Assembly (NCBI GenBank): GCA_013306675.1
Contig: JABLUY010000139.1
Location: 19,033-83,032, forward strand
Origin: Thraustochytrium sp. TN22
Taxonomy: Eukaryota; Sar; Bigyra; Thraustochytrida; Thraustochytriidae
Direction of reading: 5' to 3'
Length of the DNA: 64,000 nt
Positions 10,732 through 19,506 of the stretch are shown here, in pieces (position 1 is the first letter of the stretch; the number at the start of each line of letters is the position of its first letter). The translations under genes were made by a program, and so were the position numbers. The notes under the pieces are model-generated. The model was not told where the DNA came from. It did not search any database and was given only the letters and a program-made list of their open reading frames with translations.

Positions 10732-11481
10732 TCATCCGTAGTTGAGACGGAAGACCTGGTTGCCGATGATATACGAGCCGCCGGCCTTTTGCAAGATGAA
10801 CATTTGGGCGAAGCGAATGGGGTTGGTGCTGTCGAGGCTCTGCTGGCCGGTGAGGAAGACCATGAGGATCTCGGTGCCGTTGATGAGCTGGACGTCGACG
10901 GACATGTTGGAGTCATGCACGGCCTGAGGGAGTTCAAGGATGCGCTGCATGATGGCGTCGCGGCCAACCTCGGCCTTGCCCTCAAAGCTGAGCGTGGAGC
11001 CCGCCTGGTACAGGTTGGCAAGCGCCTGACGCTTCTCGGAGCCGCCGTCGAAGTTGGTGTAGTAAAAGTTGAGGAACTGCTTGGCGAGCTCAGCGGCCTC
11101 GTTGGGCACGTTGAACGGGTTGCCCATACCGAGGCGAAAGATCCAGTTGTGCACGTAGTAGTTGCTCGAGCCCTCCGGCACGAGCTGAAAGGCTTCCTGG
11201 TACTGCTGGCCCATCCACTCGCCCGTGAGGAAGAGGACGATGGCGCCCGACCCGAGGGACGAGGTCTGCGCGTCCGTGGCCGTCACCCGGCGGGTGACAT
11301 TCTGCGGCAGGCCCAGGCTGCCAAGCTTCTGGCAAATGGCCGTCCTGCCCGTGATGGTCTCGCCCTCAAAGCTGAGCGTGCTCACGTCCTTGAAGAAGTC
11401 GGGGAGCGCCGCCTGGTTGGAGTCCAGCGCCTGGTAGAACGCCTGCACGAAGGCGTTCGCCACCGCGTTGGGGTCCGCCAT
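10732..11481 (-). CDS. Double NTF2-domain protein
   Basis: 249 residues from ATG at 11481. Two complete NTF2 folds lie in tandem. Module 1 (about 1-122) begins NAVANAFVQAFYQALDSN and module 2 (about 126-249) begins ELAKQFLNFYYTNFDG. Each ends in the expected strand pair (NYYVHNWIFRL and SYIIGNQVFRL), and each contains the STLSFEG element. Ordinary NTF2 is about 125 residues and works as a homodimer importing RanGDP, so this chain looks like a covalently joined dimer. Whether it binds Ran or FxFG nucleoporins cannot be judged here; a stress-granule or mRNA-export partner role is equally possible. The GC-rich upstream frame lacks an ATG and is treated as leader. Confidence 0.85.
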   Translation of the reverse strand: MADPNAVANAFVQAFYQALDSNQAALPDFFKDVSTLSFEGETITGRTAICQKLGSLGLPQNVTRRVTATDAQTSSLGSGAIVLFLTGEWMGQQYQEAFQLVPEGSSNYYVHNWIFRLGMGNPFNVPNEAAELAKQFLNFYYTNFDGGSEKRQALANLYQAGSTLSFEGKAEVGRDAIMQRILELPQAVHDSNMSVDVQLINGTEILMVFLTGQQSLDSTNPIRFAQMFILQKAGGSYIIGNQVFRLNYG

Positions 11482-12239
11482 GCTGCCGGCGTGCGTCGCC
11501 GCGCGCCGTGCTCGCTCGCTCGCGCCTGCCTGCCTGCCTGCCCGGCCTGGCCGCTCCTGGCTTGCTCGCTCGGCTGCCTGTCGCCCAGCCCGCCGAGCGC
11601 CGCCGCGCCGCCGCCGCCGCCGCCGCGGACCCGCACGGGGCGCCGCCCGCCGCCGCCGCCGCCTCCGCCGCGCCCGCCGCCGCCGCCGCCCGCCGCCGCT
11701 CCTCCGCGCCGCGCCCGTTCGCGCGCGAGCCGGCGATTTGCCGCGCCGCGCCGCCGCCAGCGACGCCCACTGCCACAAGCTGCCACGACACGAAGGCCGC
11801 CGCGATCGATCAGATCAGCAGGCCCGTTCACTTCACATAACTACCACCACGAAACCAACGCAAGGCAAGGCAAGGCGACCCAGCCACGGCGCTCCGTGAC
11901 CGGCGGCCGCGAGAAGTCGTGCATCCTAAGGCACAGCATGCATGTTCTTCAAAGTTTTGCAAGGTCTGGGGCGCGGCAGTCAGCTGCTTGGTTGTGGGTC
12001 ACGGCCGGCGCGCTCGCCAGGTCAAAAAGGCGATACACACGTGGACGACGGTGACGTGCAGTGCTTCGGGGACGACGCGGAGGAGAGGAGTGACGAGCTG
12101 GCAGCCAGCTGGCAGCCAGCCGACAGCCGAGAAGATGATGATGGAGCAAAGCGACTGTCGCGGCTTCGCGCATCAGCAGCTGGCTGCCGAGGAAGATTAT
12201 GATGGAGCAAAAGCTAGTGTCGCGGCCCGGCTTCGCGCA
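11482..12239. other. Intergenic, promoter side of the NTF2 gene
   Basis: A cgccgccgc-rich leader (about 11590-11760) lies directly upstream of the NTF2 start. Further out, near 12100-12215, an approximate direct repeat (gatgatggagcaaa / tatgatggagcaaa) lies downstream of the nuclease gene. No gene is seen. Confidence 0.5.
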
Positions 12240-13934
12240 TCAGGAACCAGGCGAGGCGTTGGCGGAGAGGGCCATGTGGCGCCAGGAGAGGCCTGGCGGA
12301 AGGCGGGCGTCGAGGTGGAGCGCGACGAGCTTCTTGCCGAAAATGGCCTGATGCGCCTGGTCTCGGACCTTGGCGAAGACCCGCGCGCGCGAGGTGGTCG
12401 TCTGCGCGTGGTGCACGAGGGCCTCCACGGTCCCGTGCTCCTGCAGCAGCTTGAGGGCGGTCTTGGGGCCGACCGAATCGACGCCGGGGATGTTGTCGGC
12501 GGAGTCGCCGACGAGCGAGAGCAAGTCAATGTGCTGATCGGGGCGGAGGCCGGGATATTCCTTCTCGAAGGTTGTCCGCGTGCTGACGTGAAAGGCGGCG
12601 TTGAGGATCTTGGCGAAGGCGCTGCGCTCCGCGCTGTATGGGAAGGTGAACGTCTTTTTGGGCCGGAGCACCGAGACCCGATCGGAGACGAGCTGCAAAA
12701 AATCCTTGTCAGGGGAGACGATGTCGACGCGGGCGCCGAACGCGCTAGCGCGGTTGGCGAGCGTCGCGATGAGGTCGTCCGCCTCCATGCGCGGCATGCA
12801 GAGCGTATGCACGAGGTGCTCGTCGAAGCGCTGCAGCGCGATCTGGAAGCTGGAGGAGATCGGGTCGGGCGCCTCCTCGCGGTGCGACTTGTAGCCTGGG
12901 TACGCCTGCATGGTGGCGAGCTTGGCGGCGGCCTCGGCCGTGGCGTCGCTGGCGCGGCGCGAGCCATCCTCCACGAGTGCGGCGTACTGGCCCAGGATGT
13001 CCGCAAAGAGCTGCAGGTCGCCAACGTAGTCCTGGCCGACGCGCGCCAGGTCCTCGTCCTCGAGCTCGGCGGCGCACTCGGCCAGCGCGATGCTGTCCTT
13101 GACGCGGGCCGCTTGCGCGAGCAGCGCGTCCACTTCCGCCGAGGTGCTTGCGGAGCCCTCAGCCTTGGAGGTCTCGGCGTGCGCCTGCAGGCCGCCGGCG
13201 AGCAGGGTGGCGGCAGCCTCGAGGCCGTCCTCGAGGGTGCTGGGCGCGCGTGCCGGGTCGCGCGCGCGCGCCTCGGCTCGCGCCGCCACTTCGGGCGGAA
13301 GCAGCTCCTCGCGGCAGCGGCCGATCTGCTCGATGGAGGCGAAGTCGTTGCGCAGGTCCTCGAGCATGGCAGAAACGCTGTCAGCGAGCTCCTCGCTCGT
13401 CTCCACCTCGAGACGGCCCAGCTCGCGCTCCGCCTCGGCGCGCGCCTCGTGGATGGCCTGCTGGCGGCCCTGCCGCGCGCCGTGTCCGTCAAAGACCACG
13501 CTCACGTGCGTCGGTTCCACGTACTGAATGATGTGCATCACCTTGCGCAAGAAGGTCACCGCCACGCGCTTGACGAACTCCGGGCTCTCCTCGCGCGCCG
13601 ACCCGGCGTTCTTGAGTCCATGGTACTGCCGGAAGAGCAGCGGCCACCCGTCGACCAGCAGCACGTGCGCGCCCTCCGGCAGCTCGCCCTCGGGCAGTCG
13701 CGCTCTCGTGCGCACCTGGTGGTTAGCCTGTGGCTCCGCGGCGTCCGCGCCGACGGCCTCCGCAGCCCGCGCCGCCGCGCGGCTCGCCAGCGTCCGGGTC
13801 GAGGGGCAGTGCGCCGGCCCGCGCGCTCCGCGTGCGCCCGCCGCGCCCCACGCGGGCCTCGCGCGCCTCGTCAAGCCGGCCCCGGCGCCTCGGCCCGCGC
13901 CGGCAGCCAAGGCGGCCGCCCTCCTCATGGCCAT
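12240..13934 (-). CDS. Organellar 5'-3' exonuclease (FEN/53EXO superfamily) with a long insertion
   Basis: 564 residues from ATG at 13934. The Arg/Ala-rich, acid-free N-terminus (about 1-55) looks like a mitochondrial presequence. The nuclease core follows the Pol I 5'-nuclease order: VLLVDGWPLLFRQYHGLKN, VVFDGHG (about 145), YKSHREEAPD (about 346), EADDLIATLA, IVSPDKDFLQLV and the helix-hairpin-helix GDSADNIPGVDSVGPKTA. The metal-binding Asp/Glu residues expected for catalysis are visible. Between VFDGHG and YKSHR there is an extra stretch of about 190 residues, Ala/Glu-rich and helical, at the helical-arch entrance. No polymerase domain is attached. Probable role: RNA primer or flap removal in organelle DNA replication. 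Confidence 0.85.
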   Translation of the reverse strand: MAMRRAAALAAGAGRGAGAGLTRRARPAWGAAGARGARGPAHCPSTRTLASRAAARAAEAVGADAAEPQANHQVRTRARLPEGELPEGAHVLLVDGWPLLFRQYHGLKNAGSAREESPEFVKRVAVTFLRKVMHIIQYVEPTHVSVVFDGHGARQGRQQAIHEARAEAERELGRLEVETSEELADSVSAMLEDLRNDFASIEQIGRCREELLPPEVAARAEARARDPARAPSTLEDGLEAAATLLAGGLQAHAETSKAEGSASTSAEVDALLAQAARVKDSIALAECAAELEDEDLARVGQDYVGDLQLFADILGQYAALVEDGSRRASDATAEAAAKLATMQAYPGYKSHREEAPDPISSSFQIALQRFDEHLVHTLCMPRMEADDLIATLANRASAFGARVDIVSPDKDFLQLVSDRVSVLRPKKTFTFPYSAERSAFAKILNAAFHVSTRTTFEKEYPGLRPDQHIDLLSLVGDSADNIPGVDSVGPKTALKLLQEHGTVEALVHHAQTTTSRARVFAKVRDQAHQAIFGKKLVALHLDARLPPGLSWRHMALSANASPGS

Positions 13935-14697
13935 GCGCAGGAAGCTGCGCAGTTCGTTGCGCGCGAGAAGGAGCGAGCCTCTGAGAGCTACTACCGTGCG
14001 TCGTCCGGCGCCCGCCGGCCCCCGCCGTGCCTCGTGCTCTGCTACGGCGAGCGCCGCGGACGCTCACTGTGCCGAGACCGTGACAACTCTGGTCGTTTGG
14101 TCCGAGCAAGGCGACCAGCCGCCATGGCCACATCAAGACGTCTCGCAGGCTCATGAAGGATGTCCTGCCCGCGCGGGGCGCTTCGGGACTCGAGGCGAAA
14201 GCCTTGCGATCATTGCGATGCCGTCTCCCTCGCCCTCGCCGCCGCGTCACCTTTTCGTCCGCGCTGTCTGTCTCCTATGAGCACCAAGGGCGCCCTGCCC
14301 GCCATGCACTGCCAGCGACCAGCCGCTTCGCACTGAGGTCCGTGGACTGGCGACCCATGAAGCATCCGTGCATGTGGCCGTGGTGGGTGGATGGTGCCGT
14401 CCTTTGCCATGAGCTGGCTGCTGAACAGGTCGACAGCCGCGGTGGCCATGGCGGCCACCTCAGCTTGAGAAGTTGGCCTTGGTCATGGCGAACAGGTGTG
14501 CGCGGGGCCGTCGGCGTTCGCGCGCGGACGGGAACAGGCCCAAGGCGCGGCCTGGCGCGCGCGCGGCGACGCGGCCGGGGCTGCAATAGGGCGGGCGCGC
14601 GGCGTCGTGGCGGCGGCGCGGGCAGTGCTCGTGAGCGCGGGCGAGGGCGAGCGCGGCGCGGCGGCGGCGGAGCGCAGGCAGGCAGGCAGCAGGCAGG
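13935..14697. other. Divergent promoter region
   Basis: This 763-bp spacer separates the minus-strand nuclease and the plus-strand NDUFA13 gene, both for mitochondrial proteins. It may act as a shared bidirectional promoter. No distinct element is identified. Confidence 0.45.
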
Positions 14698-15093
14698 ATG
14701 TCGACCCCACTGAAGAGCAAGCCGGTGCAGGACATGCCGCCGCCGGGCGGGTTCAAGCCGTTCAGCGTGGAGGCGCAGATGCCCAAGCCGCGGCTGTCGG
14801 GCGCGGCGCTCTTCGGGCTGACGGCGGGCATCTGCGCGGTGGGGTACTACATCCTGGGCCAGGGCAACATCCACCGGCGCGAGCTCAAGATGGAGAAGCG
14901 CGAGCGCCGCATGGCCATCGTGCCGTTCCTGCAGGCGGAGGAGGACGCGCGCTTCGTGCGCGCCACGGCCGACCTCCACGACAAGGAGGCGCGCATCATG
15001 AAGGACGTTCCGGGCTGGAAGGTCGGCGAGAGCGTGTACAATACGCAGTCGTGGTACATCCCCACCGACACCAACAACTCCAAGCCCTGGTAA
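14698..15093 (+). CDS. NDUFA13: NADH dehydrogenase 1 alpha subcomplex subunit 13 (GRIM-19/B16.6)
   Basis: 131 residues, ATG at 14698. The family signature is nearly complete: QDMPPPGGFKPFSVE near the start, a single membrane helix (about 33-53, SGAALFGLTAGICAVGYYIL), then GNIHRRELKMEKRERR, PFLQAEEDARF, and the invariant EARIMKDVPGWKVGESVYNT. This is an accessory subunit of respiratory complex I, inserted in the mitochondrial inner membrane. Length matches the family (about 140). The head-to-head neighbour is a nuclease with a mitochondrial presequence. Confidence 0.95.
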   Translation: MSTPLKSKPVQDMPPPGGFKPFSVEAQMPKPRLSGAALFGLTAGICAVGYYILGQGNIHRRELKMEKRERRMAIVPFLQAEEDARFVRATADLHDKEARIMKDVPGWKVGESVYNTQSWYIPTDTNNSKPW

Positions 15094-16022
15094 AAGCTTC
15101 GAGATCCGGAGGAGGCCCGCTCGTCTGCCCGCGCGGAGGCGCGTCTCGCGCGCGCGCGCACGCGAGGGCCGGCGCCTGAGGGGGCGGCGCCTCAGGCCGC
15201 CTGGTCCTGTCCCTGTTCACCACCATCATTCAAGGAAACCCTTAGCCTACAAACAATTTGCCGTAGCGCTTGTTGCATTGACTCAGAGGAGAAGGACCAA
15301 GGCGAAACAGAGGTCAGGTCAGGAAGATGACGTTGAAAAGCTTCATGCGACTCCTCCCTGAGACCTTTTTCGCGAGGGCGCATGCTCACCGAAAAAAACG
15401 AAGCCGACAATGCTATGCAGATCTTGATCCATGAGAGACGAGCGACCCGTGACGATGACGGGCAGCACGCCAACACGCCAACACTGTGCAGCAGACCTTG
15501 GTTTTCACGTACAGGCGGCAGAGCTAGTCGAAGCCCATGTGTGAGTCGCGTTGCTGACGATGCAGTGCGGATCTTGATTTTTTCTCACCCCACAATCATG
15601 AGGGCTCGCTCGCTGTCCTTGTCCTCCCATGTCGCTTCTCATGCTCGTCATTTCTCATGCTCGCTCGCCTCTGTCGCTTTCCATCTTATGCTCGCTCGCT
15701 TGCCCATGTCGCTTGCTTCTTCCACCCACTCGCCCATGGCCCCTTTCACCTCGCTTCTTCCTCCACGCAGTCGAGCTTGTTCGCTCGCCAATGTCGCTTT
15801 GCTTCTTGTGCTCGCTCGCTTGCCCATGTCGCTTGCTCCGTCTACCCGCTCAACGCTGTCCCCTTTCACCATCACCTCGTTGATATCTTATTCCACGCTG
15901 TCGAGCTGGCTCACTCGCCACTCGCTGGCGATTTCGTTTGCAATCCGTGGCTCACAACAGAGGCCGGCACTGGGTTTCTCTTTCTTGTGTCTCTCTACTA
16001 ACAGTAACGTTATGCCGCGTGA
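15094..16022. other. Convergent 3' spacer with a tandem repeat
   Basis: Between the 3' ends of NDUFA13 and SEC23. It contains the 120-bp repeat listed separately; the rest is unremarkable. No gene is supported. Confidence 0.5.
15640..15912. repeat. 120-bp tandem repeat, about 2.3 copies
   Basis: The sequence ctcgctcgcttgcccatgtc occurs at 15691 and again exactly 120 bp later at 15811. The preceding tcgctcgc(c/a)...tgtcgcttt stretch at 15661 and 15781 keeps the same spacing, and a third partial copy begins near 15900. Copies differ by many substitutions, so the array is not recent. It lies downstream of the SEC23 stop codon. Confidence 0.7.
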
Positions 16023-18605
16023 TCAGCTGGACTCTACGGCGAGTTTGATGAGGTGCTGCATGAAGACCTGGAGGGAGACATCGTCGGTGAAGATGCGCTG
16101 TGCGCCACCCGAGTCGGAGTTCTCTGGCGGGTTGACACGTGCGACGAGGAAGCGGCCCTGGGACTTGTGCTGGTCAGCGGGAATGTAGCGAGGCAGCGGG
16201 AAACGGTCCTCCATGACGGCCTGAGCGTCCTCCTTGGGCGCCTGGAGGAGGTGCTTGAAGTTGGCGTAGTCGGGGAGGTTGTGGTAGCCCTTGTCGCGCC
16301 AGGAGACAATGGTCTCGCCGTGGTAGACGACGACGGTGAAGAAGGTGTCGAGGAGGAGGATGACGTCGGGCTTGATGGAGGATGCGTCGAGCAGGACCGG
16401 GGTGGGCGGTCCGTTGAAGGAGTAGCTGAGGAGGGCGGGCTGGATCATGACGAGGGAGTCGGAGGTGTTGTTGCGGGTGAGTGTCATGCGGTAATAGGCG
16501 CTCTCGTCCGGGGAGTTGTTGAAGATCTGCAAAAAGGGGGACCTGCGCAAGAAGAAGAGGAACTGCGGGAAGATGGTGAACTCGGGCGGGAGGCGAAAGG
16601 AGCTGGGATCGTCCTTGCGGTACTCGGCGAAGCGCGAGCAGAGGCGGATGAGGCTGCGGTCGAGCCAGCGCAGCACGTCGGTGAGGTCCTCCTCGTCGGC
16701 GCGGTAGACCGCGGCGCGGGCCATGAGGACGGCCGCGGCCTCCTGGTCGAAGGACGGGCCGATGGTGGTGACGTTGGGGTCGGTCTGCAGCGGGCCGCCG
16801 ACGGTGGTGACGCGCATGCGGTACTTGCCGTTGGCGTGCTGGTAGTTGGTGATGAACTGCGTGTAGCGGCGGCGCGGGCCGGACTGCTGGTGTGCCTGCT
16901 GTTGCTGGTCCGAGTTGCCCTGGACCTCAAAGTAGAGCGCAATGGTGCTCTGCGGGTCCAAGCCGCACAAGCGCCAGGCGTAGGTGCCGCCCTCGCCGAC
17001 CTCGGTCTCGCTGACGGAAGGCGACTTGGTCTTGAGCGAGGAGCAGGAGCCGATGGCGCCGCGCACCTTGTATTCGCGCGAGGTGATGCACTCGAGGGTG
17101 CCGGCGAAGCCCATACGCAGATGGCCGCGGTCCTGCTCCGTGGTCTTCTCGTCGGACGGGTGGCGCGTGAAGACGCGACGGAAGGACTCCTTGAAGACAG
17201 ACTGGCCGAAGCTGTCGGCGAGCACGACGAGGCCGCCGGTCTTGTCGACGCAGGACTTCATCTCGAGCAGGCCGACCTGGTCGAGGCAGCACCCAAAGAG
17301 GTCGACGACATGGCAGTTGGTGACGCAGCGCTGCGTGAGCGCGTCGTAGTGCTTCTTGGCCTTCTCGAAGAGCTCGGCGCGGCCCTTGCTCAGGTCCGCA
17401 TGCGAGCGCATGGTATCCTTGAGGTCGAGCTTGGCGACGCAGCCGGGGCCGACGGTGGCGGGGCCGCCGATGAAGAGCATGATGCGCGCGCCGCGGCGGT
17501 TCCAGAGCTTCTCCAGGAGGCCAACGGCCACGCTGAGCGCCACGCCCGTGCAGCGCTGCGGGCGCTGGTTCTGGCCCGTGGGCCACGGGTCGCGCGTGAG
17601 GTCCGAGAGGATGGAGTCCAGCGTGACGAGCGCCTCGGAGACGGGCAGCAAGAAGCGCTCGGCGCCCGGCGGGAAGCCCTGCGTGCCCTGCGCGCCGGGG
17701 GCGCCGCCCTGGCGGTTCACGGGCAGGCCCAGCAGCGCGTGGATGCGGTCTGCCGCGATGTCCTTGGTGCCGCGGAACACGTAGCTGCGCGAGGCCTCGG
17801 CGAAGTTGAGCTCGTGCACGTGCACGACGCTGCCGAAGGTGATGAGACCCACGAGGGCGTCCTCCGGCAGGATGCTCATGCTCTGCAGGATGGAGTCCTT
17901 GAGGAACTCGAGCTCCGTGTCCGGCACGGCCACGTCCAGCATGAAGAGGAAGACGGGCGGGCCGGCGTTGCGGTGCGGCATCTCGTACTCGACCGTCGTG
18001 TACTGTGGGATGAGCTCCGCGGGCAGGTTCACCTCGGTGATGTTCTCGGCGTAGTGCGGCGGGAACGGGTTGCGCGTCGTACAGAACGGGCAGTTCCACA
18101 GCTTCGACCGCATGTCGGTCGTGGACCACGGCGACAGCACGGCCATGCAGTTTGCGTTCTTGCACCGGATCGGCTCGTACTCGAGCACGGGCATGCCCTC
18201 GATGCGCTTCAGCGGCGTGTACAAGGCGCCCACGGGAATGACGGCGCGCTCCGCGTCCAGCTTGTTGTTCGGGAACATGTTGAACGAGAACCGCACGCCG
18301 TTGCGCTCCTCCTCGCCCTGGAAGTCGTACGACATGGCCTGCTGATGCTGCTGCTGCTGCTGCGCGTACTGCTGCTGGTCATACTGCTGCTGCCCCGCAT
18401 ACTGCTGCTGATCATACTGCTGCTGCTGCTGCTGGTACTGCTGGTCGTACCCCTGCTGCTGCTGGTACTGCTGGTCGTACCCCTGCTGCGCGTACTGCTG
18501 GTCCTGCTGCGGCTGGTACTGCTGCTGCTGGCCCTGCTGGCCGTAGCCCTGCTGCGGCTGCTGCTGGCCGTAGCCCTGCTGCTGCCCGCCGTAGCCCTGC
18601 TGCAT
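16023..18605 (-). CDS. SEC23: COPII coat protein SEC23 with a Q/Y/G-rich N-terminal extension
   Basis: 860 residues from ATG at 18605; an in-frame TTG further upstream is not used. The first ~90 residues are Gln/Tyr/Gly repeats (GYGQQQ and YDQQYQQQQ units). The canonical SEC23 start follows ([19 protein letters not shown]). Then come the zinc finger (CKNANC ... CPFC), the trunk/vWA-like domain ([26 protein letters not shown]), the beta-sandwich, the helical region, and a C-terminal gelsolin fold ending in [14 protein letters not shown]23 is the Sar1 GTPase-activating inner-coat subunit of ER-to-Golgi COPII vesicles. The trunk is collinear with animal and yeast SEC23; only the prion-like head is unusual. 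Confidence 0.95.
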   Translation of the reverse strand: MQQGYGGQQQGYGQQQPQQGYGQQGQQQQYQPQQDQQYAQQGYDQQYQQQQGYDQQYQQQQQQYDQQQYAGQQQYDQQQYAQQQQQHQQAMSYDFQGEEERNGVRFSFNMFPNNKLDAERAVIPVGALYTPLKRIEGMPVLEYEPIRCKNANCMAVLSPWSTTDMRSKLWNCPFCTTRNPFPPHYAENITEVNLPAELIPQYTTVEYEMPHRNAGPPVFLFMLDVAVPDTELEFLKDSILQSMSILPEDALVGLITFGSVVHVHELNFAEASRSYVFRGTKDIAADRIHALLGLPVNRQGGAPGAQGTQGFPPGAERFLLPVSEALVTLDSILSDLTRDPWPTGQNQRPQRCTGVALSVAVGLLEKLWNRRGARIMLFIGGPATVGPGCVAKLDLKDTMRSHADLSKGRAELFEKAKKHYDALTQRCVTNCHVVDLFGCCLDQVGLLEMKSCVDKTGGLVVLADSFGQSVFKESFRRVFTRHPSDEKTTEQDRGHLRMGFAGTLECITSREYKVRGAIGSCSSLKTKSPSVSETEVGEGGTYAWRLCGLDPQSTIALYFEVQGNSDQQQQAHQQSGPRRRYTQFITNYQHANGKYRMRVTTVGGPLQTDPNVTTIGPSFDQEAAAVLMARAAVYRADEEDLTDVLRWLDRSLIRLCSRFAEYRKDDPSSFRLPPEFTIFPQFLFFLRRSPFLQIFNNSPDESAYYRMTLTRNNTSDSLVMIQPALLSYSFNGPPTPVLLDASSIKPDVILLLDTFFTVVVYHGETIVSWRDKGYHNLPDYANFKHLLQAPKEDAQAVMEDRFPLPRYIPADQHKSQGRFLVARVNPPENSDSGGAQRIFTDDVSLQVFMQHLIKLAVESS
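18345..18602. repeat. CTG/CTGGTA-type repeat encoding the Q/Y-rich SEC23 head
   Basis: Degenerate tandem units of 6-30 bp built from ctgctg and ctggtactg or ctggtcgtacccctg encode Gln, Tyr and Gly on the minus strand. The unit ctggtactgctggtcgtacc occurs twice about 30 bp apart near 18430-18480. Confidence 0.8.
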
Positions 18606-19506
18606 CCTGCCCTCCGCCGCGGCCTCCACGCCGCCGGCCGTTGATGCCGCGATGCGCAGCTCCTGTTTGCTTTTCAAACGGGCCAGCTCGGCCTTGCCAG
18701 GTCGGCTCCGCGCGCGGCTGCGCTCGCCCGGACGCTCGCTCGCTCGCTCGCTCGCTCGCTCGCCCGGCGGCGGCCGCTCGCGCCCCTGCGCAGCGACTCT
18801 GCGCGGCCGCGGCGGCGGCGCCGCGGCGGCCGCGGCGCCGGCGCGCGCGCGGGCGGCGGCCGGCCGGGCGCCGCGGCAGGCTCGCGCAGGCAGAAGGAGA
18901 GAGAAAGAGAGGGGAGAAGCAGAGCCACGTCAGCTCCGGGCGCGCGGGGGCAGGGCGCGCGTCCGCGCGGCGTGCCGCGGCGGGCGCATGCTCGGGCGCG
19001 GGGCGGCGGGCGGCCTGCCGCGGCAGGACGCGCGGCGTGCCCCCCCGAGGCCGGCGCGCAAGTGCGGCCGCGCGCGCGCAAGTGCGGCTTTCGCGACGGA
19101 GCACTTGCGCCTCACTGCGGCAAACCGCGCAAGGGCCGGTCGGCTCGCGCGGCGGCAAACCCGCTGCTGCCAGAGCCTAGGCTCCGGAGCGCGCGCGCGG
19201 CGCGGCGCGGCGCGGCGAGGCGAGGCGAGGGCGCGGCGAGGCGCGGCCAGCCGCGGCAAGAGGCGAGGCGAGGCGAGGCGAGGAGGCGCGGCCAGCCGCG
19301 GCGACCTGCGGCCCGGGCCGGCGCCCGCAGGCTCCCGGCGGGCTCTACTCTCTCTCTCTCTCTCTCTCTTTGCCTGACTGACTGCCTGCCTGCCTGGCTG
19401 AGTTTCGTATTGATTCTCTGGTCTTCCGCTTCGTGCGGACGAGCGAGGCGCAGGTGCAGCAGGTGCAGCAGGCAGGGCGCGGGAGGCAGGAGCGAGCGCA
19501 GGCTGC
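18606..19506. other. Divergent promoter between SEC23 and the kinase
   Basis: Head-to-head spacer of 0.9 kb. It contains a gctcgctcgctcg run (about 18735-18765), gaggcgaggcg purine-rich repeats (about 19205-19290) and a (tc)n run at about 19345-19369, 140 bp before the kinase ATG. The pyrimidine run is a plausible core-promoter initiator tract. No gene is supported. Confidence 0.5.

Noticed and set aside
16053-18644. An 863-codon frame on the strand opposite SEC23
   Set aside because: The SEC23 frame matches the whole family from zinc finger to gelsolin domain. The opposite frame is a by-product of GC3 bias. Similar antisense frames oppose the OB-fold and coiled-coil genes.
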